From assembly GCA_017744415.1 (NCBI GenBank), contig JAGIBJ010000073.1, positions 99,996 through 163,995 of the forward strand: 64,000 bases of DNA. Reading direction: 5' to 3'. This DNA comes from Solirubrobacteraceae bacterium (GTDB lineage: Bacteria; Actinomycetota; Thermoleophilia; Solirubrobacterales; Solirubrobacteraceae). The notes beneath the pieces are model-generated. The model was not told the DNA's origin and ran no database searches. It saw only the letters and a program-made list of their open reading frames with translations. A program made the translations under genes and the position numbers. Of the stretch, positions 37,499-46,808 are shown piece after piece. Each line of letters starts with the position of its first letter. Positions within the stretch are counted from its first letter, which is position 1.

Positions 37499-40300
37499 TC
37501 AGGCCGGCACGAGCGCGCTGGCGAGTTCGCGCCGACCGTCGATGCCGAGCTTGCGGTAGGCCGCGGAGAGGTGCACCTCCACGGTCTTCGGAGTCACGAA
37601 GAGTTCCTGCGCGATCTGGCGGTTGGTGCGTCCCTCGGCGGCGAGGTCGGCCACCCGCCGCTCGCTCGGCGTGAGCGCGTCTGGCCCGAAGGCGTCGACG
37701 GCGACCCGCCGCACGCCGGAGGCCGCGAGCTCCGCCCGCGCGCGCTCGGCGAGGCCCGGCGAGCCACACTGGTTGGCGAGCTCGAACGTACGCTCGAGGT
37801 CGGCTCGTGCGCCGGTCACGTCGCCCTGATGCCGGCGGAACGTGCCGCGCAGCAGCAGCGAGCGAACGAGCTGCAGGCGTGCCGAGGAACCCTCGAGCAC
37901 GGTGATCGCGCGATCGAGATCGGGGAGGCCCTCGGCGGGCCCCAGCACCTCGCCGCGGATCCGGTACGCCGGGCCCGTCGCACCGGGTGCACCCCAGCGC
38001 TCGGCCCGCCCGACACCCGCGTGGGCCGCCGCGATCGCCTCGTCACGCCGGTCGAGGCGGGCGAGCGCGATGGCCTGCGGGAGATGCCAGTCGAAGCCGA
38101 TGGGTGTGCCGAGCCAGGCCGACTGCGCCGCGAGGGTCTCCGTCGCCGCCAATGCCTCCTCGAACCGCGACTCGGCGACGAGCAGCCACGAGCGGGCGTA
38201 CCACCAAGCGATGGTCGCGAAGGTGCGCTGGAGCGGAGGGCCATCGTCGAGGAATCCGCGATCGCTCACCTCGCGTGCCCGCTCCGGGTCTCCGGCATCG
38301 AGGTAGGCGAGTGTGAGCGATGCGCCGCCGAACATCAGCGCACCGCGTCCGGCTCCCCATTGCGGCGAGTTCGTCTCCCACTCCAGGAGGCCCGGGATCG
38401 CTGCGGTGAGGTCGCCGCGGCGATGCTGCGTGATGCCCAGCCATACCGTCACGCCGAGGTGCAGCAGCAGTGATCCGCGCTCGCGGGCGTAGTCGAGGGC
38501 ACGCTGCCAGAGCTCGAGGCCCTCGGCACGATCCGCGAGACCGAGCACGTAGAGCGGCCCGACGGCCGCCAAGAGGTTGTCGCGCAGGAACGCCGGATCC
38601 TCTCGGAGCGAGCGGCTGGCGAGCGTGGCGCATTCCTCGGCGCTCCCGCGTTGGCAAGCCCACAGCAGCGAAGCCATCCCGGCCCGCAGCTGCTCGCCGG
38701 GGAGCGGCTCCTCCGGCAGCTCGTGGTACGCCGCCATGCGCTCGAAGATCTCCGGATCGTCGGCCCCGAAGACGGCCATCATCGCCCGGTTGGCCTCGAG
38801 CGTCGCGATGAGGTCTGCGGCATCCGAGGGCAGCTCGGCCTGCACCTCGCGCATCACGCGCGAGGCCTCGGTCCACCGGTCGGTGAGCGCGAGCACCTGG
38901 CCCAACCCGAGCTTCGCTCGCACGAGCGCGTCGGGGTCGTCGGCGAGCCTTGCTTCGAGTTCGCCGTATACCTCGATGGCCGCGGCGGCATCGATCGAGG
39001 TGAGGGCGTCGGCCAGCATCGTGAGCACCGGCGTGCGCTCGGCGTCGTCGATCGGCTCGGCCAGCGCCCGCCGCAGGTGCAGCGCCGCGGCATCGGGAGC
39101 GCCGCGCCGCAGCGCGGCCTCGCCAGCGGAGCGCGCCGTGCTCGCGACCCAGGCGTCGCCGCGTCGCGGAGCGAGGCCGAGCTGCGACGCGATCCGCTCG
39201 ATCGGCGCCCCGATTCCTTCGAGTGCGCGGGCGGCCTCGAGGTGCATCTCCTCACGCGTGGGCACGGGCAGGTCGAAGTAGACGGCGTCGCGCACGAGCG
39301 CGTGCACGAACTGCGGCTCGTCGGCACGGAGCACGTCGGCCTGCGCGAGCTCGCGCCAGGCGGAGGAGAACGCATCCGGTGCGAGCGCTGGCAGCATCGC
39401 CATCGCCTCCTGTACGCCCGAGGGCTGCATCACCGCCACCGTTCGCGCGAGTTCGATCGCCCGCGCCGAGCAGCGGCCGATGCGAGCGAGGATCGTGCGC
39501 GAGAGCGCGCGATGGGCGGTGCGCCGGATCTCCGCAGCGTTCGCGGCGCTCGGTGCGGTGCCGTCGGCCTCGAGCGAGCGGGCGAGCTGGCGCAGCATGA
39601 GCGGGTTGCCGCTGGTCGCCTCGAAGCATGCGGCGGCGAAGGTGGGGTGGACGGGGCGCCCGAACTGCGCGGCGAGCAGCGCCTGCGACGCCTCGCGCGA
39701 GAGCGCCTGCGGATAGAGGTGTGCGGCGGCCGGGTCGTCGAGGAACGAGCCGAGCAGCTGCGCTTCGGGGTTGTCGGGCGTGATCGGGCGCGTGCCGACG
39801 GCCAGGAGCACGTCGGTGCCCTCGAGACGGCGCGCGAGATAGGCGAGGAAGCGCAGCGACGAGCCGTCGCACCAGTGGAGATCGTCGACGACCAGCACCA
39901 GCGGCGCGACCTCGGCGAGATTGAGCACCATCCAATACAGCGCGTGCAGCAGCGCGAACCCCTCGGAGTGCTCCGAGGTCACGTCGCTGAAGCATTCGCG
40001 CGCGGCGGCCGCCGGCCCCTCGAACGCCCGCTCGGCGAGCGCGGCGTCTCGGGCCGCGCCCTCGAGGAGCTGCCGGACCACGCCGAACGCGAAGCCGCCC
40101 TCGAGCTCCGATGCGCGGGCAGAGCGAACCTGCTGCCCGGCGCCGGCCGCGCCGCGCAGATCCGCGAGCAGGCTGCTCTTGCCGATGCCCGCCGGGCCCT
40201 CGATCACGAGGAGCCCGCCGCCGCCTTGCCGGGCGTCCCGCAACGCGCGCACGGCCGTCGCCCGGAGCTCTTCGCGTTCCAGGAGGGCCGAGTCGGTCAC
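37499..40300 (-). CDS. LAL-type transcriptional regulator (ATPase-TPR-LuxR), copy 2
   Basis: 933 residues from a GTG start. Same architecture as its neighbour: Walker A 'IEGPAGIGKSSLLADL', Walker B 'LVLVVDDLHWCDG', helical middle, LuxR HTH ('ALTPSERRVADLAAEGRTNRQIAQELFVTPKTVEVHLSAAYRKLGIDGRREL') almost identical to copy 1. GTG 40300 aligns with the copy 1 start ('VTDSALLER' against 'MTDLTLLER') and stands 7 nt after a TACGAT box; ATG 40309 would overlap that box. Only 50 nt separate its stop from copy 1's start. Clear tandem duplication with middle-domain divergence. Confidence 0.92.
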   Translation of the reverse strand: MTDSALLEREELRATAVRALRDARQGGGGLLVIEGPAGIGKSSLLADLRGAAGAGQQVRSARASELEGGFAFGVVRQLLEGAARDAALAERAFEGPAAAARECFSDVTSEHSEGFALLHALYWMVLNLAEVAPLVLVVDDLHWCDGSSLRFLAYLARRLEGTDVLLAVGTRPITPDNPEAQLLGSFLDDPAAAHLYPQALSREASQALLAAQFGRPVHPTFAAACFEATSGNPLMLRQLARSLEADGTAPSAANAAEIRRTAHRALSRTILARIGRCSARAIELARTVAVMQPSGVQEAMAMLPALAPDAFSSAWRELAQADVLRADEPQFVHALVRDAVYFDLPVPTREEMHLEAARALEGIGAPIERIASQLGLAPRRGDAWVASTARSAGEAALRRGAPDAAALHLRRALAEPIDDAERTPVLTMLADALTSIDAAAAIEVYGELEARLADDPDALVRAKLGLGQVLALTDRWTEASRVMREVQAELPSDAADLIATLEANRAMMAVFGADDPEIFERMAAYHELPEEPLPGEQLRAGMASLLWACQRGSAEECATLASRSLREDPAFLRDNLLAAVGPLYVLGLADRAEGLELWQRALDYARERGSLLLHLGVTVWLGITQHRRGDLTAAIPGLLEWETNSPQWGAGRGALMFGGASLTLAYLDAGDPERAREVSDRGFLDDGPPLQRTFATIAWWYARSWLLVAESRFEEALAATETLAAQSAWLGTPIGFDWHLPQAIALARLDRRDEAIAAAHAGVGRAERWGAPGATGPAYRIRGEVLGPAEGLPDLDRAITVLEGSSARLQLVRSLLLRGTFRRHQGDVTGARADLERTFELANQCGSPGLAERARAELAASGVRRVAVDAFGPDALTPSERRVADLAAEGRTNRQIAQELFVTPKTVEVHLSAAYRKLGIDGRRELASALVPA

Positions 40301-40307
40301 GCCCGGC

Positions 40308-40313
40308 ATCGTA
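40308..40313 (-). promoter_or_regulatory. -10 box (TACGAT) of LAL regulator copy 2
   Basis: TACGAT on the minus strand, 7 nt before the GTG at 40300; supports that GTG over the upstream ATG. Confidence 0.5.
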
Positions 40314-40428
40314 CGCGTGCGCGCCCGAACCGCACACCCCGTCACCGGCCGCACACCACGAACCGGCCGCACTCCCCTAATCTCCTCGGCCTCACCGGCT
40401 TCCCCTCCTCTACTGAGGCGCACCCACC

Positions 40429-41607
40429 ATGGCCAAGACCGTCATCCTTTCGACCGCCCGCACGCCTATCGGCAAGCTCAGCGGCGGCCTCTCCTCGCTT
40501 CCCGCCACGGAGCTCGGCGGCATCGCGATCCGCGGCGCCCTCGAGCGCGCGGGCGTCACGCCCGAGGAGATCGAGCACGTCGTGATGGGCCAGGTGCTCC
40601 AGGGCGGCGCCGGCCAGATCCCGTCGCGTCAGGCGCAGATCGCCGCCGGCATCCCGATCGGCGTCAGCTCCGAGACCGTCAACAAGGTGTGCGCCTCCGG
40701 CATGCGCGCCGTCGCCATCGCGGATCTCCACATCCGCGCGGGTGAGGTCGACGTCGCCATCGGCGGCGGCATGGAGTCGATGAGCCAGGCGCCGCACGCG
40801 CTGCCCGGCTCGCGCAACGGATTCCGCATGGGCCCGGCCGAGCTGATCGACCTCATGCAGTACGACGGTCTGACGAATGCCTTCACCGGCAAGCAGATGT
40901 ACGTCGAGGCCACCGAGGTCGGCGACGAGCTCAACATCGGCCGCGAGGAGCTCGACGAGTTCGCCGCCCGCTCGCACGAGCGCGCGCTCGCCGCCCAGGC
41001 CAACGGCAACCTGCCCCACGAGATCGTCCCGGTCACGGTGCCGGGCCGGAAGGGCGACACCATCGTCGAGGTCGACGAGGGCCCGCGCGAGGGCACCACT
41101 CCCGAGACGTTGAGCAAGCTTCGCGGCCTCGTCAAGGACGGCACCCACACCGCCGGCAACTCGCCCTCGGTGAACGACGGTGCCGCCGCGCTCGTGCTCG
41201 CCTCCGAGGACTGGGCCAAGAAGAACGGCAAGCAGATCCTCGGTGAGATCGTGGGCCACGCCCAGGTCGCCGATGACTTCCCGTACCTCGCGAAGACCCC
41301 GGCCGCGGCCGCCCTCAAGGCGCTCGACCGCGCCGGCCTGAAGGTCGAGGACATCGACCTCTGGGAGTTCAACGAGGCGTTCTCGTCGGTCGGCCTGAAC
41401 TCGATGAACGTCCTCGGCCTCACCCCCGAGAACGTGAACGTCAACGGCGGTGCGGTGGCCCTCGGCCACCCGCTCGGCATGTCGGGCGCCCGCATCATCG
41501 GCTCGCTCGTCCTCGAGCTCGGCCGCCGCGGCGGCGGCCTCGGCGTCGCCGCCATTTGCTCCGGCGGTGGCCAGGGCGACGCGATCATCGTGCGCGTCGG
41601 CGGCTGA
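40429..41607 (+). CDS. Acetyl-CoA C-acetyltransferase (thiolase)
   Basis: 392 residues, standard thiolase length. The acyl-accepting cysteine is in 'VNKVCASGMRA' (Cys88); 'NVNGGAVALGHPLGMSGARI' carries the catalytic histidine and 'AAICSGGGQGDA' the second cysteine. Biosynthetic (condensing) and degradative types are not separable here; the downstream mutase subunit and Etf genes suggest acyl-CoA oxidation. Cytosolic tetramer. A 17-bp terminator follows. Leader of ~45 nt after a TAATCT box. Confidence 0.95.
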   Translation: MAKTVILSTARTPIGKLSGGLSSLPATELGGIAIRGALERAGVTPEEIEHVVMGQVLQGGAGQIPSRQAQIAAGIPIGVSSETVNKVCASGMRAVAIADLHIRAGEVDVAIGGGMESMSQAPHALPGSRNGFRMGPAELIDLMQYDGLTNAFTGKQMYVEATEVGDELNIGREELDEFAARSHERALAAQANGNLPHEIVPVTVPGRKGDTIVEVDEGPREGTTPETLSKLRGLVKDGTHTAGNSPSVNDGAAALVLASEDWAKKNGKQILGEIVGHAQVADDFPYLAKTPAAAALKALDRAGLKVEDIDLWEFNEAFSSVGLNSMNVLGLTPENVNVNGGAVALGHPLGMSGARIIGSLVLELGRRGGGLGVAAICSGGGQGDAIIVRVGG

Positions 41608-41632
41608 CGCCGGTCGCATCCGCTTGCGCCTC

Positions 41633-41670
41633 GAAGGGCGCGTCGCCGGGACTCCGGCGGCGCGCCCTTC
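41633..41670 (+). terminator. Terminator of the thiolase gene
   Basis: 17-bp stem (41633-41649 with 41654-41670, one G-U) and GACT loop, 25 nt after the stop; weak T content downstream. Confidence 0.75.
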
Positions 41671-41764
41671 GCGCGTTCTGCGGCGCGAGTGAAGGACGGG
41701 TGACGACGGTGACCCCCGCGGCGGCGGTCGCGCGTACGCTTGACATGACGACCACGCGCCGACC

Positions 41765-42559
41765 GTGACCCTGACACCCCCGCACCCCGACACCCGCACG
41801 CAGCTGCGGCCCGCCGCCTTCTTCGACCTCGACCGCACGATGGTCGCGGGCAGCAGCGGCGCCGCGATCCTCGTCGAGATGTACCACGAGGGCATCCTCG
41901 GCCGGCGTGCCTTGGTGCGCGAGAGCTCGATCGCCGTGCGCTTCCGGCTCTGGGGCATCGACGACGACACCACCGACGCCGTCCTCGCGCGCATCGCCGG
42001 CTACGTGACCGGGGTGCACCATTCACGCCTGGACGCCGTCACCGCGAATGCGCTCGAGCGCATCCAGCCCCGCGTCTTCCCGTCGATCGTCGGGCGTGTC
42101 CGTGCCCATCAGCAGGCGGGCGAGCGGGTCTACCTGGTGACCGCCTCGAGCCAGGAGTTCGCCGAGGCCTTCGCCGCCACCCTGGATCTCGACGGCGCGA
42201 TCGGCAGCCGCTCGGAGATCGTCGACGGCCGCTACACGGGCCGTCCCGGCGGGCCGTTCGTCTACGGCGAGGGCAAGGTCACGGCGATCACCGCGCTCGC
42301 CGCGGCCGAGGGCCTCGACCTCTCCGCCTCCGTCGCCTACAGCGACTCCATCTCCGATCTCCCCATGCTCCGCGCCGTCGGTCGCCCGGTGGCGGTCAAC
42401 CCCGACAAGGAACTGCGCAAGATCGCCGAGGAGGAAGGATGGGAGATCCTCGCCGTCGACCATCTCGCGAAGCGCCTGCGCGCGGCCGCGGCAGCCACCG
42501 CCGGCGTCGGGGTCGCGGCCCTCGCGACACGTCTCCTGCGCCCGCGCCTCGGCCGCTGA
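41765..42559 (+). CDS. HAD-IB family phosphatase (SerB-like)
   Basis: 264 residues from GTG. HAD motif I is 'AAFFDLDRTMVAGSS', motif II 'VYLVTASSQEFAEAFA', and motifs III/IV 'GEGKVTAITALAAAEG' and 'AYSDSISDLPMLRAVG'. This is the IB subfamily of phosphoserine-phosphatase-like enzymes; substrate unknown. The C-terminal ~30 residues are Ala/Arg-rich. A 7-codon frame (41745-41768) ends in a TGA overlapping the GTG start, so start choice may reflect coupling to a mini-ORF. Confidence 0.88.
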   Translation: MTLTPPHPDTRTQLRPAAFFDLDRTMVAGSSGAAILVEMYHEGILGRRALVRESSIAVRFRLWGIDDDTTDAVLARIAGYVTGVHHSRLDAVTANALERIQPRVFPSIVGRVRAHQQAGERVYLVTASSQEFAEAFAATLDLDGAIGSRSEIVDGRYTGRPGGPFVYGEGKVTAITALAAAEGLDLSASVAYSDSISDLPMLRAVGRPVAVNPDKELRKIAEEEGWEILAVDHLAKRLRAAAAATAGVGVAALATRLLRPRLGR

Positions 42560-42679
42560 GCATGGTGACCGCCGTCACGCTTGGACGCCCCGTCACAAGC
42601 CAGCCGACGCCGGAGTAGCTACGGCGAGTACGATCCGCCGGTCCCGGGCACGGAACCCCGTGCCAGGACGCGATGCTCC

Positions 42680-43090
42680 ATGACCGAAGCCACCGCCCGC
42701 AAGATCCGCGTAGTCGTCGCCAAGCCCGGCCTCGACGGCCATGACCGAGGCGCGAAGATCATCGCCCGCGCACTGCGTGACGCAGGCATGGAGGTCATCT
42801 ACACGGGTCTCCACCAGACGCCCGAGCAGATCGTCGAGACCGTGCTGCAGGAGGACGCCGACGCCGTTGGGCTGTCGATCCTCTCCGGCGCGCACATGAC
42901 GCTCGTGCCCAAGATCGTGGAGCTCCTCAAGGAGGAAGGCGCCGACGACGTGCTCGTCACCGTCGGCGGCACCATCCCGGGCGACGACATCCCCGAGCTC
43001 AAGCAGCTCGGCGTCGCCGAAGTCTTCACGCCGGGTTCCCCGACCCAAGACATCATCGATTTCATCAACGGCGCCGTACGGGACGAGTAG
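42680..43090 (+). CDS. Methylmalonyl-CoA mutase C-terminal/B12-binding subunit
   Basis: 136 residues, a stand-alone cobalamin-binding domain. '[37 protein letters not shown]' has the DxHxxG base-off histidine motif; '[13 protein letters not shown]' and '[28 protein letters not shown]' complete the fold. It would pair with a separately encoded catalytic subunit, absent from the window, to isomerise an acyl-CoA such as methylmalonyl-CoA. Start ATG begins the conserved domain; the open frame upstream looks non-coding. etfB follows after 60 nt. Confidence 0.9.
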   Translation: MTEATARKIRVVVAKPGLDGHDRGAKIIARALRDAGMEVIYTGLHQTPEQIVETVLQEDADAVGLSILSGAHMTLVPKIVELLKEEGADDVLVTVGGTIPGDDIPELKQLGVAEVFTPGSPTQDIIDFINGAVRDE

Positions 43091-43150
43091 ACCACCCGGT
43101 CTGCCTGTCCCGCACACCAGCCGAACACCGCCAAGCAAGGAAGATCCGCT

Positions 43151-43936
43151 TTGAAGATCTTGGTCCTGGTCAAAGAGGTTCCGGACGCCGCCGTCGAGAA
43201 GACGATCGGCGCCGACGGTCGTATCGACCGCAGCGGCGAGAAGACGCTGAACCCGTCTGACACCAACGCCCTCGAGGCCGCCGTCCAGCTCAAGGAAGCC
43301 GGCGCCGACGTCTCCGAGATCGTCGCCGTCACCGTCGGTCCCGACAGCGCATCGCGCTCGCTCCAGGGTGCCGTTTCGCGCGGCGCCGACCGCTCGATTC
43401 ACCTCAGCGACGCCGGCCTCGCCGGCTCGGACGTCGTCGCCACCGGCTACGCCCTCGCCGAGCTCGTCAAGCGCGAGAACCCGGAGCTCGTGCTCCTCGG
43501 CCAGCAGTCGGACGACGCCGGTTGCTACGCCGTCGGTTCGGTCGTCGGCCAGTTCCTCGGCCAGCCGGCGCTCTCGCAGGTGAGCAAGCTCGAGCTCTCG
43601 GGCACCACGCTCACCCTCGAGCGCCAGGCCGAGTACGGCTACGACACCCTCGAGGTCACCCTCCCGGCCGTCATCTCGGTCTCGGACTCGGCCAACGAGC
43701 CGCGCTACCCGTCGCTCAAGGCGATCATGGGCGCGAAGAAGAAGCCGGTCGAGAAGCTCGATCTCGCCGGCGCCGGCATCGACGCAGGCAAGGTCGGCAC
43801 CGCCGGCTCCGGCGTCGAGTGCAAGGACTTCCAGGCCCCGGCTGCAAAGGCCGCCGGCACGATCATCACCGACGAGGACACGGCCGCCACGGTCGAGCAG
43901 ATCGTCGCGTGGCTCGACTCGCGCAAGCTCGTCTAG
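43151..43936 (+). CDS. etfB: Electron transfer flavoprotein beta subunit
   Basis: 261 residues, TTG start with AAGGAAG upstream. 'MKILVLVKEVPDA' and 'ALEAAVQLKE' open the AMP-binding subunit; 'EYGYDTLEVTLPAVISVSDSANEPRYPSLKAIMGAKKKP' is the EtfB signature. With EtfA it takes electrons from acyl-CoA dehydrogenases. 18 nt separate it from etfA. Confidence 0.95.
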   Translation: MKILVLVKEVPDAAVEKTIGADGRIDRSGEKTLNPSDTNALEAAVQLKEAGADVSEIVAVTVGPDSASRSLQGAVSRGADRSIHLSDAGLAGSDVVATGYALAELVKRENPELVLLGQQSDDAGCYAVGSVVGQFLGQPALSQVSKLELSGTTLTLERQAEYGYDTLEVTLPAVISVSDSANEPRYPSLKAIMGAKKKPVEKLDLAGAGIDAGKVGTAGSGVECKDFQAPAAKAAGTIITDEDTAATVEQIVAWLDSRKLV

Positions 43937-43954
43937 GGCGAAAGGAACACCACC

Positions 43955-44926
43955 ATGGCGAACATCCTCGTCTACGGCCTTGCCCACGAGGGCACGGTCA
44001 ACAAGAACTCCCGCGGCGCCGTCAGCGAAGCCGCGAAGGTCGCCTCGGAACTCGGCGGTGAGGCCCACGCGGTCCTCGTCGGCACGAACGTCGACGACGC
44101 GCTCGCGCAGCAGCTCGGCGCCGTCGGCGCCACGAAGGTCTGGACCGTGAACGCCGCTGAGGGCGTCGCGCAGACCGCTGCCGACGCGATCTCGGCGCTC
44201 GTCGAGGCCCAGGGCTACGACTACGTCGTCTTCGGCGGCGGTCTGCTCGGCTTCGAGATCGGCGCGGCCGTGGCTGCGGCCATCGGCGGCGGCATCACCG
44301 TCGAGGCCACCGAGCTCGCGGTCGACGGCGGCAGGCTCGTCGCCAAGCGCCCGATCTTCGGCGACACCCTCCTCTCCACCTCGCACTACAAGGGCAAGGG
44401 CGTCATCGTCGCCCGCACCAACGCGTTCGAGGTCAAGGAGACCGGTGGCTCGGCCACCGTCGAGTCGTTCGATGCTCCGGCCAGCGCGGCTGCCGGCCAG
44501 GTCACCCTCAAGGTGCGTGGCGAGCAGCGCGGTGCCGACATCAACATCGAAGACGCGCAGATCCTCGTGACCGGCGGCCGCGGCCTCGGCACGGCCGAGA
44601 ACTTCTCGGTCGCTGACGGTCTCGCCGCAGCCTTCGGCTCCGGTGCCGCCGTCGGTGCCACGCGCGCCGTCGTCGACGCCGGCTGGTTCCCGTACGCGGG
44701 CCAGGTCGGCCAGACCGGCAAGACCGTCGCCCCGAAGCTCTACGTCGGTCTCGGCGTGTCGGGTGCGATCCAGCACAAGGTCGGCATGCAGTCGTCGGAG
44801 AACGTCCTCGCCATCAACAAGGACGAGAACGCTCCGATCTTCGAGTTCGCCGACTTCGGCGTCGTGGGCGACCTCCACAAGATCGCCCCCGCGCTCACCG
44901 AGGCCATCAAGGCCAAGAAGGGCTAA
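43955..44926 (+). CDS. etfA: Electron transfer flavoprotein alpha subunit
   Basis: 323 residues. The C-terminal FAD domain is complete: 'LVTGGRGLGTAENFSVADGLAAAFGSGAAVGATRAVVDAGWFPYAGQVGQTGKTVAPKLYVGLGVSGAIQHKVGMQSS', with the flavin-binding Arg and Ser/Thr positions. Good ribosome site (GAAAGGA). A textbook terminator follows 15 nt after its stop. Confidence 0.96.
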   Translation: MANILVYGLAHEGTVNKNSRGAVSEAAKVASELGGEAHAVLVGTNVDDALAQQLGAVGATKVWTVNAAEGVAQTAADAISALVEAQGYDYVVFGGGLLGFEIGAAVAAAIGGGITVEATELAVDGGRLVAKRPIFGDTLLSTSHYKGKGVIVARTNAFEVKETGGSATVESFDAPASAAAGQVTLKVRGEQRGADINIEDAQILVTGGRGLGTAENFSVADGLAAAFGSGAAVGATRAVVDAGWFPYAGQVGQTGKTVAPKLYVGLGVSGAIQHKVGMQSSENVLAINKDENAPIFEFADFGVVGDLHKIAPALTEAIKAKKG

Positions 44927-44941
44927 CGCCCCAGCCCGTAG

Positions 44942-44986
44942 GACGAGCCCCGCGCACACTGCCGCGCGGGGCTCGTCTTCTTTTTT
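44942..44986 (+). terminator. Rho-independent terminator of etfBA
   Basis: 14-bp perfect stem (44942-44955 with 44964-44977), 8-nt loop, then TTCTTTTTT. The clearest intrinsic terminator in the window. Confidence 0.95.
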
Positions 44987-45019
44987 CGCCTTCACCCTCC
45001 AGGCAGCAAGGATCAGACC

Positions 45020-46756
45020 ATGGCCGCCAGCAACAGCAACGGACACGCTCCCGCCGAGTTCCCGCCGCCCGTCGACGTCGAAGCCGAGTTCATCGCCGCC
45101 CCCGAGGCCGCCGAGGACGAGGTGATCGAGGTCGGAGTCGCGATCGTCGGTGGCGGCCCCGCCGGCCTGGCCACTGCCAACCGCCTGCTCCAGCTCCTGG
45201 CGGACGACGAGGAGCTCCTCGAGCAGCTCGGTGAGGTGCCCGTCGCCGTCATCGAGAAGGGCAAGACCTGCGGCGCCCACAACCTCTCCGGCGCCGTCAT
45301 GAAGCCCGGCCCGCTCAAGAGCCTCTTCCCCGACGAAGACCTCACCGAGCTTCCCGCCGTGCGCTGGGTGAACGAGAAGGACGAGGTCTGGTGGCTCACG
45401 GAGAAGGGCACCCGCCCGATGCCCGGCCCGACCCCGCCCAACTTCCAGAACGAGGGCAACTGGGTCACCTCGATCAGCCAGCTCTGCCGCTGGATGGCCG
45501 AGAAGGCCGAGGAGTCCGGCGCCTACATCCTCACTGAGACCGCCGCCGCCAAGCTGCTCGTCTCCGACGGCATCGTCGAGGGCATCCTCACCGGCGACAA
45601 GGGGCGCGGCAAGGAAGGCGAGGAGCTCGGCAACTTCGAGCCCGGCATGGAGGTGCTGGCTCGCCACACCGTCCTCGCCGAGGGCAACTGGGGCCACCTC
45701 ACCGGCGCCGCCATCAAGCACTTCAACCTCGCCGAGGGTGCCAACCCGCCGGTGTGGAAGCTCGGTGCCAAGGAGGTCTGGAAGACCACCAAGCAGTGGG
45801 ACTCCGTCGTCCACTTCTTCGGCTGGCCCGGCCGCTCCAACGTCAAGTGGCACGAGACCGGCGTCGGTGGCTGGGTCTACCCGTACGGCGAGAACCAGGT
45901 CTCGATCGGCATCGTCGTCCCGCTCGGCACGCCCGACGCGACCGTCTCGGCGCACGACATGCTCCAGACCGTCAAGCAGCACCCGAAGATCAAGGCGATC
46001 CTCGAAGGCGGCGAGCGCACCGCCTGGGGCGCCAAGGCGATCCAGGGCGGCGGCTACTGGAGCCAGCCCAAGCTGTCCGTGCCGGGCGCCGTGCTCGTCG
46101 GCGAGTCCGGCGGCATGATCGACATGGCGTCCCTCAAGGGCGTCCACATGGCGATCCAGTCCGGCATCATCGCCGCCGAGGAGATCTACAAGTCGCTCAA
46201 GCTCGGCCAGAAGGACGTCTCCTCGTACGAGACGGCCATCGCCGAGAGCGACATCGTCGGCAAGCGCCTCTACGAGGTCCGCAACAACATGCAGCTCGTG
46301 GGCGGCAGCTCGATGCCGTTCAACCTCGCGAAGGCCGGCCTCGACATCATCTCCAAGGGCCGGATTCCCGGCGGCCGCAAGTCGACCCACCGCGACGCCG
46401 AGGTCGTGCAGACCGTGCCCGCCGAGGGCAAGCGCGCCGCCGACCTCTACCCGAAGCCCGACGGTAAGTACACGTTCGACAAGCTGAGCTCGGTGTTCAT
46501 CACCGGCAACGCGACGCGAGACGACGCCCCGAGCCACATCCGCATCGAGAAGAACGTCCCGCGCGAAGTCGCCGAGACGTGGAAGTGGATGTGCCCCGCC
46601 GGCGTCTACGAGATCCCCGAGGACGCCCCGGAGACGGGCAACGTCGAGGTGATCGTCAACTACACGAACTGCGTGCAGTGCGGCGCCATCACGGCCCGCG
46701 GCGGCCGTCTGACCCCGCCCGAGGGCGGCGACGGCCCCGCTTACCAGACCGTGTAG
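45020..46756 (+). CDS. Electron transfer flavoprotein-quinone oxidoreductase (ETF-QO)
   Basis: 578 residues. FAD Rossmann 'VGVAIVGGGPAGLATANRLLQ' (~40-60), 'GKTCGAHNLSGAVMKP' and 'GGYWSQPKLSVPGAVLVGESGGMIDMASLKGVHMAIQSG' are ETF-QO/FixC signatures. It passes electrons from Etf to the membrane quinone. The C-terminal Fe-S domain is odd: 'CPAGVYEIPED' (Cys525) and 'NCVQCGAITARGG' (Cys551, Cys554) are present, but the third cysteine of the usual C-x2-C-x2-C is Ile557. Likely still functional, perhaps with a different ligand or cluster. Separated from etfA by the terminator. Confidence 0.93.
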   Translation: MAASNSNGHAPAEFPPPVDVEAEFIAAPEAAEDEVIEVGVAIVGGGPAGLATANRLLQLLADDEELLEQLGEVPVAVIEKGKTCGAHNLSGAVMKPGPLKSLFPDEDLTELPAVRWVNEKDEVWWLTEKGTRPMPGPTPPNFQNEGNWVTSISQLCRWMAEKAEESGAYILTETAAAKLLVSDGIVEGILTGDKGRGKEGEELGNFEPGMEVLARHTVLAEGNWGHLTGAAIKHFNLAEGANPPVWKLGAKEVWKTTKQWDSVVHFFGWPGRSNVKWHETGVGGWVYPYGENQVSIGIVVPLGTPDATVSAHDMLQTVKQHPKIKAILEGGERTAWGAKAIQGGGYWSQPKLSVPGAVLVGESGGMIDMASLKGVHMAIQSGIIAAEEIYKSLKLGQKDVSSYETAIAESDIVGKRLYEVRNNMQLVGGSSMPFNLAKAGLDIISKGRIPGGRKSTHRDAEVVQTVPAEGKRAADLYPKPDGKYTFDKLSSVFITGNATRDDAPSHIRIEKNVPREVAETWKWMCPAGVYEIPEDAPETGNVEVIVNYTNCVQCGAITARGGRLTPPEGGDGPAYQTV

Positions 46757-46780
46757 CCCCGGCTGACACCAGCGCTTGAA

Positions 46781-46808
46781 CGAAGGCCCGGGTTCGCCCG
46801 GGCCTTCG
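46781..46808 (+). terminator. Terminator of the ETF-QO gene
   Basis: 12-bp perfect stem (46781-46792 with 46797-46808) with a TTCG tetraloop, followed by TCGTTTCG. Confidence 0.9.
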
